Of a DNA stretch of 64,000 nt, positions 48,676 to 60,424 are shown one piece after another. The notes beneath the pieces are model-generated. The model did no database searches and had not been told where the DNA came from. It was given only the letters and a program-made list of their open reading frames with translations. Location: positions 5,035,904-5,099,903 of the forward strand of contig NC_053137.1 in the NCBI RefSeq assembly GCF_016808335.1. Direction: 5' to 3'. This DNA comes from Panicum virgatum (lineage: Eukaryota > Streptophyta > Magnoliopsida > Poales > Poaceae). The number at the start of each line of letters is the position of its first letter. Position 1 is the stretch's first letter. A program made the position numbers and the translations under genes.

Positions 48676-49045
48676 TGTAACATCCGAAAATACACCCAAA
48701 TAAATCACCCGCTAAAAATATTATTTTCCAAAAAAAATTTCGTCGCTGAGCTCAAATCATTCCAAATTCTTTCCTGTCCGAGCTCCTGACTCCCCGAAAT
48801 CTTTTTCCGATGATCCGCCGTTCCGACACCCGAATTCAATCCCCGTCATTGTGTTCCTCTTTTTCTTGTTCCGCGTGCACATCGCCCGAATTCAATCGCC
48901 GAACGTCGCAGTGCGCGCATAGCCGACCACCGCCGCGAATCGCGCCGCCAGCTCTCTCTCTTTTTTCTCTCTCTCTCTCTCTTCTTTTTTTCTTTTCTTT
49001 TCCTCCCTCCTTCCCTTTCCTCCTTCTCCATCCTCCTTTCCTCGG
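48676..49045 (+). repeat. Truncated 5' LTR
   Basis: It matches the first ~370 bp of the 3' LTR at 50583 nearly word for word (aaatacacccaaataaatca, gctaaaaatattattttcc, cgaattcaatccccgtcatt) up to ctttcctc, then switches abruptly to pol sequence. Confidence 0.85.
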
Positions 49046-49050
49046 CACGA

Positions 49051-50559
49051 TTGAATGTGCACATTGTCCCTCGAGGCTCCAGCCACAAGCTGAGTGTCCA
49101 ACCCACCCTGGAGGACAGAATCAGAAAAGCCCAAGGATCGAACAAGGATTTAATGAGAATCCGCAAACCTTCCGGAGAAAACAAAGCACCGGATTTTCGA
49201 GTAGACAAAAAAGGAACCTTGTGGTACAAGAATAGAATTTGTGTGCCCAAAGAAGGGGACTTCCGACAAATGATCATGGACGAGGATCATAACTCGGCAT
49301 ATTCCATTCGTCCAGGGTCCACCAAAATGTATTTGGACTTAAAACAAAAGTATTGGTGGAATGGAATGAAGTCGGACATTGCCCAGTTTGTGGCCCATTG
49401 CGACACATGTCAAAGGATCAAAACTGAGCATCATAAGCCAGCAGGATTACTACAATCCCTACCTATCCCAGTTTGAAAATGGGACGAGATAAGAATGGAT
49501 TTTGTTGTATGATTGCCCAAGACCCAAAAAGATTATGATTTCATTTGGGTAATAGTTGACCGGCTCACCAAAGTCGCTCACTTCCTACCCGTACGGACCA
49601 ACTATGGAGGAGTAAAGCTAGCCCAGCTCTATGTGAATAACATAGTAAAGTTGCATGGTGTGCCCAGCAAAATCGTTTCATATAGAGGGACCCAATTTAC
49701 CTTTAAGTTTTGGAAAAGCCTGCATAAAGCCATGGGCACAAAGTTGGATTTTAGTTCGGCCTATCACCCGCAGACTGATGGACAGACTGAAAGGGTAAAC
49801 CAAATTATGGAGGATATGTTAAGGGCATGTGTCCTTACCTATGGTAAAAATTGGGAACAGAGTTTGCCCAATGCGGAGTTCTCATACAACAACAGCTACC
49901 AAGCAAGCTTGGTCATGTCGCCATTTTAGGCTCTCTACGGAAGAAAGTGCAGGACCCCTTTGATGTGGTCAGAAGTAGGGGAACGTACTTTAACCGGACC
50001 AGCTCTCATAAAAGAGGCAGAAGACCGTGTGGCTGAGATTAGAGAGAAGATAAAAGCAGCCCAATCACGGCAGAAGAGTTATGTAGACAAGCGAAGAAGA
50101 GAATTATGTTTTGAGGTTGGAGATTTTGTATACCTTAAGGTCTCTCCGATTCGGGGGACTCGAAGATTTCAAGTTCAAAGAAAATTAGCTCATCGGTATA
50201 TCGGACCATACCAAGTAGTGAAAAAAGTTGGAGCAGTAGCATACCGTATTCAATTGCTTGAAGAAATATCGGATATACATCCAGTATTTCATGTGTCTCA
50301 GCTCAGAAAGTGCTTGAGGGTACCTGAAGAAGAAATAGTACCAGTGGAAACAATCGATCTGCAAAAGGATCTTCGGTATCAAGAAGTGCCTGTTAAAATC
50401 TTAGACACTGTCACAAAAAGAACAAGGAACTCAGAGGTACGGATTTGCAGAGTGCAATGGAGCAGACACGGAGTAGAAGAAGCTACATGGGAACGCGAAG
50501 ATGCTCTGAAAAAGGAGTTTCCCCATCTCTTTAGGAACCAGCCGAATCTCGAGGACTAG
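49051..50559 (+). pseudogene. Gypsy integrase remnant with chromodomain-like tail
   Basis: In order: an integrase zinc-binding H-x-C-C region (AHCDTCQRIKTEH), integrase core (VDRLTKVAHFLPV, SSAYHPQTDGQTERVNQ) and a C-terminal region ending in a chromodomain-like segment (VQWSRHGVEEATWERED). In-frame stops at about 49474, 49508 and 49927 break it. The second catalytic acidic position is also lost: the usual SDRGTQF reads SYRGTQF. It is inactive. The chromodomain-like end points to a chromovirus, perhaps Tekay/Del type. Confidence 0.88.
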
Positions 50560-50582
50560 ATTCATTTTAAGTGGGGTGGGTT

Positions 50583-53434
50583 TGTAACATCCCGAAAATA
50601 CACCCAAATAAATCATCCGCTAAAAATATTATTTTCCAAAATCTTTTTCGTCGCTGAGCTCAAATCAATCCAAATTCTTTCCTATCCGAGCTCCTGACTC
50701 CGCGAAATCTTTTTCTGATGATCCGTCGTTCCGACACCCGAATTCAATCCCCGTCATTGTGTTCCCCTTTTTCTCGTTCCGCGTGCGCGTCGTCGACCGG
50801 CCGAACGTCGCAGCGCGCGCGTGTCCGACCGCCGCTGCGAATCGCGCCGCCAGCTCTCTCTTTCTCTCTCTCTCTCTCTCTTATTTTTTTCTTCTCTTTT
50901 CCTGCCTCCTTCCCTTTCCTCCATCTCCCTCCTCATCCTTTCCTCACACGCGCTGCACGAGCAGAGCTCGGCGCGCCGGCCCCCCCTGCACCGAGCCCCT
51001 CCCTGGACGCCGCCTCCCCCGCTTGCGGCCGCGGCTCGCCGTCCCACACTCTGCGCGCGCCGTACCCCCTTGGCCACCTCCGTTCGAGGTGAGGGCGGGA
51101 ATCGATCCCCCTCGGCCTCCTCTCCATTTCCCCCCTCACCTCGGCCGCCGTCGCGCCCCCAAGGGCCGCCGGCCAGGGCGCCCCCCCCAACCCCTGTTAT
51201 GTTCTGTCCCGATGTAGAAGAAGGAGAGGGCAGTTTTGCCCAAAACCCCCTGCCCTTTCCTGATTTCCAATAAGAACCCCCCTCTCTAACTCTCTTCTAA
51301 AGAAGCCCTTCATGTTTTTCCTATTTAAGAAATAACCCCTCCACTATATAAACATAATCTCAAATAGGTCCCTGCTCCTTTCTAGAATACTTTGGATATT
51401 TTTAGAAATTCCAACCAAATCCTTTCACTCCCAAGAATATTTACAAAGAAGCCCCTCTCTTATTTCTTTTAATGAATAAGCCCCTCCACTATATAAAATA
51501 TTTATGAGTAGGTCCCTACCTAATTTCCAGAGTAGCCCAAACATTTTCCAAAATTCTATTCAAGTCCTGTCACTCCCAGAAATAATTACAAATAGGCCCC
51601 CGAATCCTTATTTATCCCCTAAACCCCTCTTCGGCCTATCATTTCATGCGCCAAAAATCCTCTGTTTGCCCCGAAACTTTACCACGCCATTTCTAATATA
51701 ATTCCGGCCATGCCATTAGAAAACCACCTAAAAATATTACTCCCATCTCCCTATCTTAATTTCTTCCGATTCGAGCTCGACGAAAAAATCTTTATTTCTT
51801 TTTCTTTATTGTGTGTTTGTTTGTGTGCGCCGTAGATCACGGTGTGAACGAGGAAGAACCCGTCGACGAGCAGTACCGCGAGCAGGTGTGCGAGGACCAG
51901 TACTGCGAGCCCGAAACCAAAGGACAGCACCTCAATCAGGACTTCCCGGAAGGCTTTGCGAACGGCAAGTTCAATCTCATCCTTTGATTGCATATTTCGA
52001 TCCAGTTTTACAAACACAACCTATTAGCTTGTTTTACAAAATTGCATATGTTTTTACTGCTGAAAACATGGTTGGATAGCCACCCCTTGATTTGTTATAA
52101 CCATTCCTTGACCACCTAGATTAATGTCTAGATATGATTTATTCTATTTTGATGTTGATCGCTGCTAGAGCGCCGCTTAGGACCCGGTACTCGTTTTACT
52201 ACACTCTAAAATGGTTGCAACATGCTTCATAAAAAGGAAAATGAGGAAGTATTGAGAAAAGAGAAATTAGGTTATAAAGAATAAAAGAAATTAGGTTATA
52301 AAGAATAAAATGTTAAGATAGGATGGATGAATGGCATTCCCGGGGTGGATTGTCGTGCGTTGGAGGCTCGTACCATTGTGGTAGAGCAAGGAGGTTGATG
52401 TGTCATCTTGCCTGACTCAACTATCGTGCAAACCACTCGACCGTTGTATGTGGCAACGGCTTAGCATAAACCCCACTAGTTAGTCTGATAGCCATCAGGA
52501 GAGCTAAGAGCAATGGGTGACCAAGGAGAAAGGATAAGGTCGTGGTGACTTATGCCCCGGTTAAACCTCGGCGTCAGGTCAATGGCCCCTTGGTGGAGCC
52601 CGTGTTGGCTAGTCAGATCTAGCTAAGGTGGGTAATGGTCTTGATGGGATCTGCACCGACACTAAGGTGATCGTGCTGTGGTACCCCACTTGTGGGTAAA
52701 GTTGCACACCTCTGCAGAGTGTAAAACCTATTCAAATAGCCGTGCTCACGATATTGAGCGGGTTACGGTTTGGTCACACAACTAGACTTTTGGGAGGGAT
52801 GTTTTCACGGTGTGAGTTGTTTTGGAAGGGTGTCCGGCAGTTGTGCCGTGAGCTACTGCGAATGAGGAGTCCGGTAGTATTAAAACTTGGATTCTTTGTA
52901 TAGCATCAACCCCACTCATGATTCGGTTAAGAAGGAACCGCTTTAAGAAAATCTTTTTCAAAACTAAACCCCTGCATGTGTAAAATCTAGCTTTACCACA
53001 AATAAACATCAGCCCTATCCTTGATTTATCCTGTGTATATCTGTGTTACCCCCTTCGTAGATGGGGTTGGACTTGTTGAGTACTTTTGTACTCACCCGAT
53101 ATATCTTTGTGGTTTTCTCCAGAAGAAGAACCGGACTTTGTTGTTGAAGACGTCGAGGAGAGGTTGCGTCCGAACCCCAACCTTGCCTAAGGTGTTGGCC
53201 CTCTGCAAGATGATTCTGCTAGCGCATCACTCTGAGCCCGAGTTGGAGACTGTCTGGGTCGTGCTTTGGTGTATCACCGTAGCTGTGTTATTACTTATTA
53301 TCGTTTGTATCGAGTGTCCGCCTCCTCTGAGGTTTGTACGGTGACTGTACCATCTGTTGAATAAATGTGTTATCAGTCTCCTGGGACTGATATTTGTATC
53401 ACATTTGAGTCTCTATTTATGTGGGGACGCTTCA
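50583..53434 (+). repeat. 3' LTR, about 2.85 kb
   Basis: Starts tgtaacatcccg right after the polypurine tract. A CT-rich microsatellite lies at about 50851-50881. No protein-coding frame of note is present. LTRs of this size occur in Tekay/Del elements. The right border is inferred from the TG..CA rule and a 4/5 target duplication. Confidence 0.65.
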
Positions 53435-53709
53435 CATGTATCCTGCTGTACCGACACTAGGAAGTATAGTTACCTTGAAAAAACGTGTAGAGTACTAGAC
53501 AATTATTTCAGGCAGATCACTGATGTTCTGATGCTACCTTAACTTGATAAATTAGTCCTGTGAATCCTCATCAAATTGCCTTGTGAGTTGTGAAGATGAA
53601 TTAAGCCAAATAATTTTAGGAGGCACAAGTAAAATTAGTCATGTGTTTTTAGATTAAGCTTTCTTAACTGCCACCATATGGAATTCTTTATTGTTATCAC
53701 ACCGGTGCA

Positions 53710-53880
53710 TGTGGCGTGACTCAGGCACTGCCACGTCAAGCGCTACTCGGCCGCCGGCCAACGTGGCGCACCAGCCACGCCAATGCATGTGGCGTGACAA
53801 AAAAAGGCTAGTTCTCATAAACCTAGTTTGAGCTAGATTATTTTTAATATTTTAGATTAAAAAGATTAAAAAAATTGAAT
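53710..53880 (-). repeat. Right long terminal inverted repeat
   Basis: The reverse complement of this segment aligns with 47381-47579 along its length with moderate divergence. Confidence 0.8.
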
Positions 53881-54561
53881 GCAGGTGGGCTGTGACACTG
53901 TTCATTTTTCACCTCAAACTCGCGATGGTTAGGGGAGGGAGTTGCCGGGATTGTGGTGTCCACCGGACTTAGAAGAGGGAGGAGAGGATGGTAGGGAAGG
54001 CCGGTGGCGGTGGCGGTGGCGGGTTGCGGGGCGGCAGATCCAGCGGTGGAAGTTGCCGGAGACAGAAAAGATGACCGGCAGTGGGGGCGAGTGACGCAAG
54101 TTTCTTCAGCGATGGCTCACCTCGCACGAGCAAGGAATAGACACAGCGGATCACCTGTGTGACCCCCAGCAGACTTGCCAGATTTTATGTTTTGGATTTA
54201 AACTAGCCTAACAAACGGGCCCACATATGTAATCCAGTCAAATTTGTTCCAGAACAATTTTTTTGTTCCAAAATAATTTTTTAATTGTTCCAGCAATATA
54301 AAAAATTTGTTCGGAAAAAAATTGTTTCGAAACAAAAAGATAGTTATTGGACCTTATGTGATAATTTGACTGCCAGTCAGGCGTGTGACTCTTAATATTT
54401 GCGGAGATGTGGCCGACGCCGTGCCATTCCTATAGTACCAGCCGTCGGCGTCTGTGGCGGCGATGTAAGCTTGTGGCGGCGATGTAAGCTTGTGACCGCC
54501 GCACTCGCTGGCAAGCTTGGGCCTCTCCGGTGTAACTGGACAGGATCCATACTTGTGTGTT
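53881..54561. other. Spacer, no gene
   Basis: A short tandem duplication (gtggcggcgatgtaagctt, twice) lies at about 54453-54491. A 96-codon minus-strand frame over this area has no domain. Confidence 0.4.
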
Positions 54562-54796
54562 AAGGCCCAGTTTAGTTCAAAAAAACTTTCTACAGTATCC
54601 ATCACATCGAATCTTCGGACACATACATGAAACATTAAATGCAATTAAAAAAATAACTAATTACACAGTATTACTGTTTTATACGAGATAAATTTTTAAG
54701 TCTAATTAGTTTATAATTGGACATTAGTTATCAAATAACAACGAAATGTGATACAGTTCCAAAACCCAAACTTTTTCACGAACTAAACACAGCCTA
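54562..54796. mobile_element. Grass MITE (ggcccagtttagttc type)
   Basis: The left end ggcccagtttagttcaaaaaaactttc is inverted at the right as actttttcacgaactaaacacagcc. AT-rich interior of about 235 bp, noncoding. Confidence 0.75.
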
Positions 54797-56008
54797 AGAT
54801 CTGGCCTCCCATAAGGCCGTATAACAACCCAATCAACTTGCTGCTCACACCCTATGTTTCAAGAGGCTGACAATGATTAAAAAATAACACATATTTTCAA
54901 CCTAAATAGTATATTACTCAGTCAACTCAAAATTTATTAAACAAATCACCAAAGTGTTGTCGTTATGAGATATTTATACCAAATATTACAACGCATAAAC
55001 ATTGGAAGTTAGGAACAAAATATACAACAGATAAACATTGCAACCAATGCCTACGACCACAAGTAAATCAAGCTTCAGGCCTTGGTCAGACAAGAAACGA
55101 AATGCATATAAGATAAGAATTTTTTATACCTCTACTACCCACAAAAAAAGAATATATAGCTTTACCTCCTAGTGAACCCAGCATCAACCTCTTATTATAA
55201 CGAGAACACATCCTGAGAATGTGTTCATTTGTCAATACAAAGGTGCGACAACATGATACCAGGGCACATCATCACCATCCGTCGAGTACTGATAGTTTTC
55301 TATCTCCTGTGCGTCCACAGAGGAAGTCAAAAACACTAGAGAAAACTCCCAACTAATCACCCTGGAAAGATTGCCCAATTCCGCATCAAAGAGTCTCTAC
55401 AGACTTGTAACATAACACGAGATTGGAGAATTACCTCACCCGTGGCCGTGGGGCTGTGATTCCTCACTCCTCGGCAGTGATTATTTCCAATCTACCCCTC
55501 AACCAAGAAAAAATATAGAAAAAGAAAGAGACATTCCCTCACTACTACTCTCTCAATGAGACATGCACACAAACCTGATAAAGGAAAACAAAGAGAACCT
55601 GCGAAACCAACTGTAGCATAGATTGAATCCATGTTTATTACGTAACCATCACAAACCATTTACAAACAAGGTAAATGAGTTAGTAAGAGGTAGAGAGGTA
55701 GATGAAACTCAAGATATAAACGAGATTCCTTCCATTACATCTATGGCAAAGCAAGAAAACTTAATGCAGGTTATCACAAAAGTTCTACACATGGTTGGAA
55801 CAAGATAAGCTTATGTGATATGGGCAATCATTCCAATGAGAGCCATGTGGAAAATAATCACAATCCCCACCTCAATTAGCTCTTCTTCGGTTAAAACAAA
55901 ATATTGCACTTAGTATGCTGACAAATTACAATATTCTAGGAACAGAGATACTGAATGTCAAAACACTGCAAACCAGAGACTGATCAAGTTTGGCTAAAAC
56001 AGTATATC
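54797..56008. other. Spacer and F-box 3' flank
   Basis: AT-rich; no gene was recognised. The last part should be the 3' UTR of the FBD gene. Confidence 0.35.
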
Positions 56009-57648
56009 CTAGGACCAGTCACGGAACCTTACAAATGGGTCATCTGTTGACAAATCATGTGCTAGCTCAATACCCACCTGGCCAAGCGGTCCAGGACGAC
56101 ACACAAAATCAAACTGGGCGCCCCTAGAAGCCCTATTTTTGGTTTGGAGCAGGCTGTGCTGTTTTTCAGCCCACTCATTACTAATCATTTTTTCTTTCCC
56201 TTCGTTCTCAAAAACCATTGACTCTAGCACTCTTGCATTCAGTACAAAGAATTTGGCAAAGTTAACATGTGATTTGTTGCCTCGATACCTTAACAACACA
56301 ATTTTCTTGAGTCGAATATCAAGGGTGCCGACGAGATTCTTGTATTTACGACACCACACATTTTTCTCCCCTGGCCTTACTGTCTGCAGAATAAAAGATG
56401 AACATAAAAACGGTGAGAAGCTAGCTTTAGAACAAGTATCGATGCAATAGTATGTGACAAAAGAATTAGTCCCCAGCTATGAGGTAAGTTTTGTCACCTT
56501 GATGTACAACTTCTCCAAGCATGGGAAGCATTTCATAAAGTTAATAACCACATCCAAACTAAGATGCGCATTCACTAAAGCTAAAATCTTCACACTGGGC
56601 ATAACTGTTATCAAGCTAACAAGGTGTGATCCCTGAGTTCACCACAGAATAGCAAGGGAAACATCATGATCAGTCAGGATTTGGGATTCCACATTTCCTT
56701 GTGAGGGTGAAAGTTATTCCACCCCAAGAAATTTTCATGAAGGTGAAAGCGAGGACACAGATATACCTGAAAAACTGTAGCGCCAAAGTCGAGTCTGGGG
56801 AAATCATCATCGAGTGGTCCCAAAGTATCCAATTTTGGAGCCGAAATTACTGAGATGTCTATTACTCTGCCACACAAAGATGAAGAACAAAGCAATCTTT
56901 CTAGAGAGGGGGCGTCCTCGAGGATGAGCTGTTGCAACCTGCAGTCTCCCCGACCTGGCTTCACACCAATGCTTCTAAGGCTACGAGACACAATTCGGAG
57001 TCGACGGCAGCCGCTGTTGAAAGATAGCAGCAAGCTCTGTAAGACAGGGCAGCCGGCGAGCAAGGCATGCAGAGAGCTCTCCGAGATTGTAACATGTAAA
57101 AGGCTCAGCTGCTTGAGAAGTGGAAAGTGGAGGGCGGTAGCGTTTCCGTCCGGCAAGCCGCAGCCGCCGAAGCTGGCGACGCGAAGAGTCGACGAGAAGC
57201 GGTGCACTGATGCCGGTAGCGGCGGCGGCGGACTCACTTGAGCATATGGAAACCTATCTCCGTAATGGAAATCGAGCTCCTGTAGGTTGTCGAGGGCAGG
57301 AGACCGGAGCCAGCCATCCAGGAGGGTCGCGGCTGAGCGTTCCCCTTCGGGGCGCAAGATGTACCTGGGGATGAAGAAGCGGCGTCCGGGGCCCAGGTGC
57401 GCCGAGAGGATGCGGGAGATCTCCCGGCCGACCGAGAGGCCGCAGGGATCGAGGTTGAGGGGAGCGGAGCGCCATAGGGGCCGCCACCGGGAGGAGAGGA
57501 CCTGCGTGCGGGCGCCATCCTTGGTGGGTAGAAGGGAGACGATTTCGCCGAGGACGGCGTCGGGGAGGCCGCTAATGCGGTCGAGGCCCTCCTCCTCTTC
57601 CTCCCCTTCCAGCCTTCTCCTCCTCCTAGTCGTGGTGTCCATCGCCAT
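56009..57648 (-). CDS. F-box/LRR/FBD protein
   Basis: Three exons join in frame: 56767-57648, 56498-56632, 56009-56383 (463 aa). An acidic-basic lead (RRRRRLEGEEEEE) precedes an F-box at about residues 22-65 (DRISGLPDAVLGEIVSLLPT, VLSSRWRPLWRSAP). LRR-like segments follow (LKQLSLLHVTISESSLHALL, GCPVLQSLLL). The C-terminal exons carry the FBD region (FPCLEKLYIK, then LDIRLKKIVLLRYRG). Such proteins are putative substrate adaptors of SCF ubiquitin ligases; this is a large, fast-evolving plant family with few known targets. The ATG at 57648 is chosen; the frame is open further upstream without F-box-like sequence. The Ala/Glu-rich start is usual for grass members. Confidence 0.9.
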
Positions 57649-58248
57649 GGCGGAATGGCGGCGCGGCGGCCGGCGGCCGGCGGCCGGACCGGGATTGAGG
57701 GCAAATGGGAAACACTGGTATTCCGCTTGGTTTGAGCATCTCCAAGTAAAACTAGACACCTAAATTTGCTTTTAGGTACAGGAAAAGATTTAAATTATGG
57801 TTTTGTGCTCTCCTTTAGCAGATTTGGTATAACTCGGTAACAATACTCTTATGCTGCAGTCTGCAGGAGATTTTTCGCAAAATGTCCAAGACACATAAAA
57901 ACTATTAAAAAATTACATGTTTCACTGAGGGAGCAGCGCTCACGGCCTCGTGGGAGCGGCGTAACGTACGGCGGCCTTCGCTCGAGCAGCGGCCGCGCGG
58001 GGAGGCGGCGGGCAAACGTCCGACCGGGAGTGGTTGGTCTCTCCTGCCACACGCATCCAGTTTTACCAATCCAGACTTTGGATTGATATATTTGGATCAA
58101 GAAGAGAGAAATTTAAGTAATTTGTTTTAAAAAAAATAGAGATATGTGTCCATACACCAAATTTGCTGGAGCTATTTTTTGATGGGTTTTAGATATTTTG
58201 GGAGTTTTTAGAGATAGATATCTATTATAGTAAATCTGTTGAAGATGC
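57649..58248. other. F-box gene upstream region
   Basis: Probable promoter. No TATA box was singled out and no other gene is seen. Confidence 0.35.
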
Positions 58249-58382
58249 TCCTATAAATGTCCATGCAATCCGAGGCACGACGGCACGGCACGAAGCTTGT
58301 AGTTTTGGCTCGGCCTCCTATAAATGTCCATGCAATCCGAGGCACGACGGCACGGCACGAAGCTTGTAGTTTTGGCTCGGCA
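58249..58382. repeat. Two tandem copies of a 67-bp unit
   Basis: The unit running from tcctataaatgtccatgcaa to gtagttttggctcgg is present twice with no difference seen, so this is a very recent duplication. Confidence 0.95.
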
Positions 58383-58500
58383 CGAGCACAGCTCGGCCCG
58401 GTACATAGGGTCGTGCCTGAGCGGCACCCAGGCATATGGCCCGGCACGAGCACGGCTCGCAAAAAAAGTCGGCCCGTTAGAAGCGCGGCAGGAGGTCTGC
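58383..58500. repeat. GGCACGAGC/GGCCC high-copy repeat
   Basis: Words cggcacgagcacagctcggcc, gtcgtgcctgagcggcac and cggcccgttag belong to the same motif class as 37860-38510 and 59430-59690. Confidence 0.55.
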
Positions 58501-58921
58501 AGCTGTAGGTCTGCATTCTGCTAATTTACTAAAAACCCACCACCCCCACCGGCCCACTGCAATTTCAATGGCAAAACCCTAACATCCCACCCCACCGGTC
58601 CACCGTGCGTTGGGCCTCAACAGGCAAATGACAGCTAGTGCTCTCCGTTGGTGTACGTAGCCGTGTGTGCCCGTGCCCGTGCACGTTTACTTGAGCGGTA
58701 GAATATGCCATGTACTACGCACAGCGTGACGACGAGGGTGCCGTTTGTAGCGGTACGTAGGCCTAGTAGTCTGTCAGGCGGCCTCGCACTCGCACACGAA
58801 ACCTCGACGCGGGCCGTTAGTTGGGAGACGCCATATCTGATCGCATCATCACCGGCATGGCACGAGCCGCGTCCGATCCGCACCCCCGTCAAGGCCATCA
58901 CCGCCGGAGAACTAGACACCC
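58501..58921. other. Spacer, no gene
   Basis: GC-rich, no recognised gene. Confidence 0.35.
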
Positions 58922-59415
58922 TGTTAGATGTCACACATCAAAAGTTAATGGTGGAGGAATACAATATTTAAGGTGGGACAGTTCTCACCCAACAAACTAG
59001 TCTGAGTTAGGTCTGAGACCTTGGTTGGTTGGGCTCCGATGGATCAATCTTGGCCTAGTAAGACGCCGGCTCGTGGGTATAGACAGTGGGTCGAATTCCG
59101 CTATACACTCTAACAAGTAACAAGTGGTATCAGAGTCTAAGATTGAAAAAATTAAAATATCTCCGGGGTTACATGGTGACGGGAGAGTCTGTGAACGGCC
59201 TGGAAAACGTCGTCTTCCGGGAGATCACATGCGTGATGGGTGTATGTGATGGAAGAAGAGTTGATTTAGTCAAAGTTGATGGTGGGGAAGCACAATATAT
59301 AAGGTGGGGCAGTCCTCATCCAACAGACTAGTCTTTTGGGTTGAGTTAGGCCTAAGACCTTGGTTGGTTGAGCTCTGGTAAACCTAGGACTGGTAAGGCG
59401 CTGGCTCGTGGAATA
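58922..59415 (+). mobile_element. TRIM-like miniature LTR element
   Basis: The first LTR is 58922-59115 (tgttagatgt to actctaaca, TG..CA). A primer-binding site tggtatcagagtc for initiator tRNA-Met begins at 59125. The second, diverged LTR spans about 59241-59415 and shares ttaatgg or ttgatggtgg, tataaggtgggg, caacagactagtct, gagttaggcctaagaccttggttggtt and gctggctcgtgg. The internal part is only about 125 bp and codes for nothing, as in TRIMs. The 3' end of LTR 2 is unclear. Confidence 0.75.
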
Positions 59416-59429
59416 CGAAACAAAGAGGG

Positions 59430-59690
59430 ACTCGGAGCACTCGCGTGCTGCTCCCGGCCTTCGCCGTGCAGGCGTGCACTCTCATAGTGGGCCACGGACC
59501 GACCCGGCCTATAAAATTGGTCGTGCTCATCGGGTTGGCCCGCATGAAAAGTGGCTCAACAGGTCGTGCCTGAGCCGTCGACCAGGCACGAAGCCCGGGG
59601 CATCATGGCCCGTAGGGCACGGCGTGCCTGGTCGGCCCGACTGTTATTGGGCCGTGCCGAGTCGGGCCGGCCTGTTGGCCATATATATGC
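59430..59690. repeat. GGGCCGTGCC high-copy repeat
   Basis: It contains cggcccgactgttattgggcc, gtgccgagtcgggccggcc and ggtcgtgcctgagccgtcg. See 37860-38510 and 58383-58500. Confidence 0.5.
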
Positions 59691-60424
59691 TTGGTGAGCG
59701 ATATTTTTTTTTTATCTCATTGCAATGTGGACAAGATCATTTTACTTTCTAAACTCGTCAAGGAGTCCGGATTACCCTGAATGACTGAATTACAAAATCC
59801 AGAATAGAACCCACCTAAACTACAAGAGAGAGAGAGAGACTGTTCAAGGCTTTGTGCTGCACGGTACAACAAATGATGCTAGAGAGATTTCTGTTCACAA
59901 TACGATGACATAGCTGTTGAGAGCTGGCTGAGTTGCATAGCGAACTATGATTTTTTTCTCAAGTTGATACTAGTTTGCATGGATACCTATAAATCACTAT
60001 CGTTCAGATCTATAGATCCAACGGATGGGAAGACAAGAGCAGGGGAACATGAGTTCCTCATCAATTCATTTAGTGGCAAGAGTAGGAGGCGTAAGAAAAA
60101 TACCGAAGAAAATTCTATGCGACCGTGCCGCACTGCGCCTATCATGCGACACCGTCCGGATGCCACCGCGTGGACCGATCTACTAGGGGCATCTATTCAT
60201 CGCAGGTAACTTTTTTCTGCTCCCCCGTCTCCCCACCTTCTCCAGCTCTAGGGCCGCCTCCGGCGCCTCGGCCTCCTGCACCGCCACTAATCAACTCCAA
60301 TCCAAGCTCCCCCGCCCGGTCCTTGGCCCACTTGTTGTCAAACTGTGCGCCGTCGCCACCCTGCAACCCGCCACCACCGCCGGTCGTCTCTACCACCCCC
60401 ACCCCCCTCTTCTAAGGTCGTTGG
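59691..60424. other. Spacer, no gene
   Basis: A GA microsatellite of about 12 bp lies near 59826. The part at 60210-60415 is C-rich with Pro-rich open frames on the plus strand and no domain. Confidence 0.4.

Larger units (their letters stand above)
48676..53434 (+). mobile_element. Ty3/Gypsy chromovirus-like retrotransposon, internally deleted
   Basis: A 5' LTR stub (48676-49045), a pol remnant (49051-50559), a polypurine tract (aagtggggtggg, about 50569-50580) and a long 3' LTR (50583-53434). Both LTR copies start tgtaacatcc. The right end ...gacgcttca is inferred. Five flanking bases are tatgt and catgt, a 4/5 match for a target duplication. gag, protease, reverse transcriptase, PBS and most of the 5' LTR are missing. 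It sits inside the Pack-MULE-like element and is therefore the younger insertion. Confidence 0.75.
47381..53880. mobile_element. Pack-MULE-like element with nested retrotransposon
   Basis: Two diverged copies of a ~180-200 bp sequence lie in inverted orientation at 47381-47579 and 53710-53880. Between them sit about 1.3 kb of unique DNA with a cytochrome c exon, and a 4.8 kb Gypsy element. Long TIRs enclosing a host-gene piece fit a Pack-MULE (Mutator-like). No transposase is seen. I could not find a 9-11 bp target duplication outside the repeats, so the ends and superfamily are inferred. Without the Gypsy insert the element would be about 1.7 kb. Confidence 0.6.

Noticed and set aside
49051..50559. 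Integrated pararetrovirus sequence
   Set aside because: Integrase, chromodomain-like tail, polypurine tract and LTRs indicate a Gypsy retrotransposon; plant pararetroviruses lack integrase.
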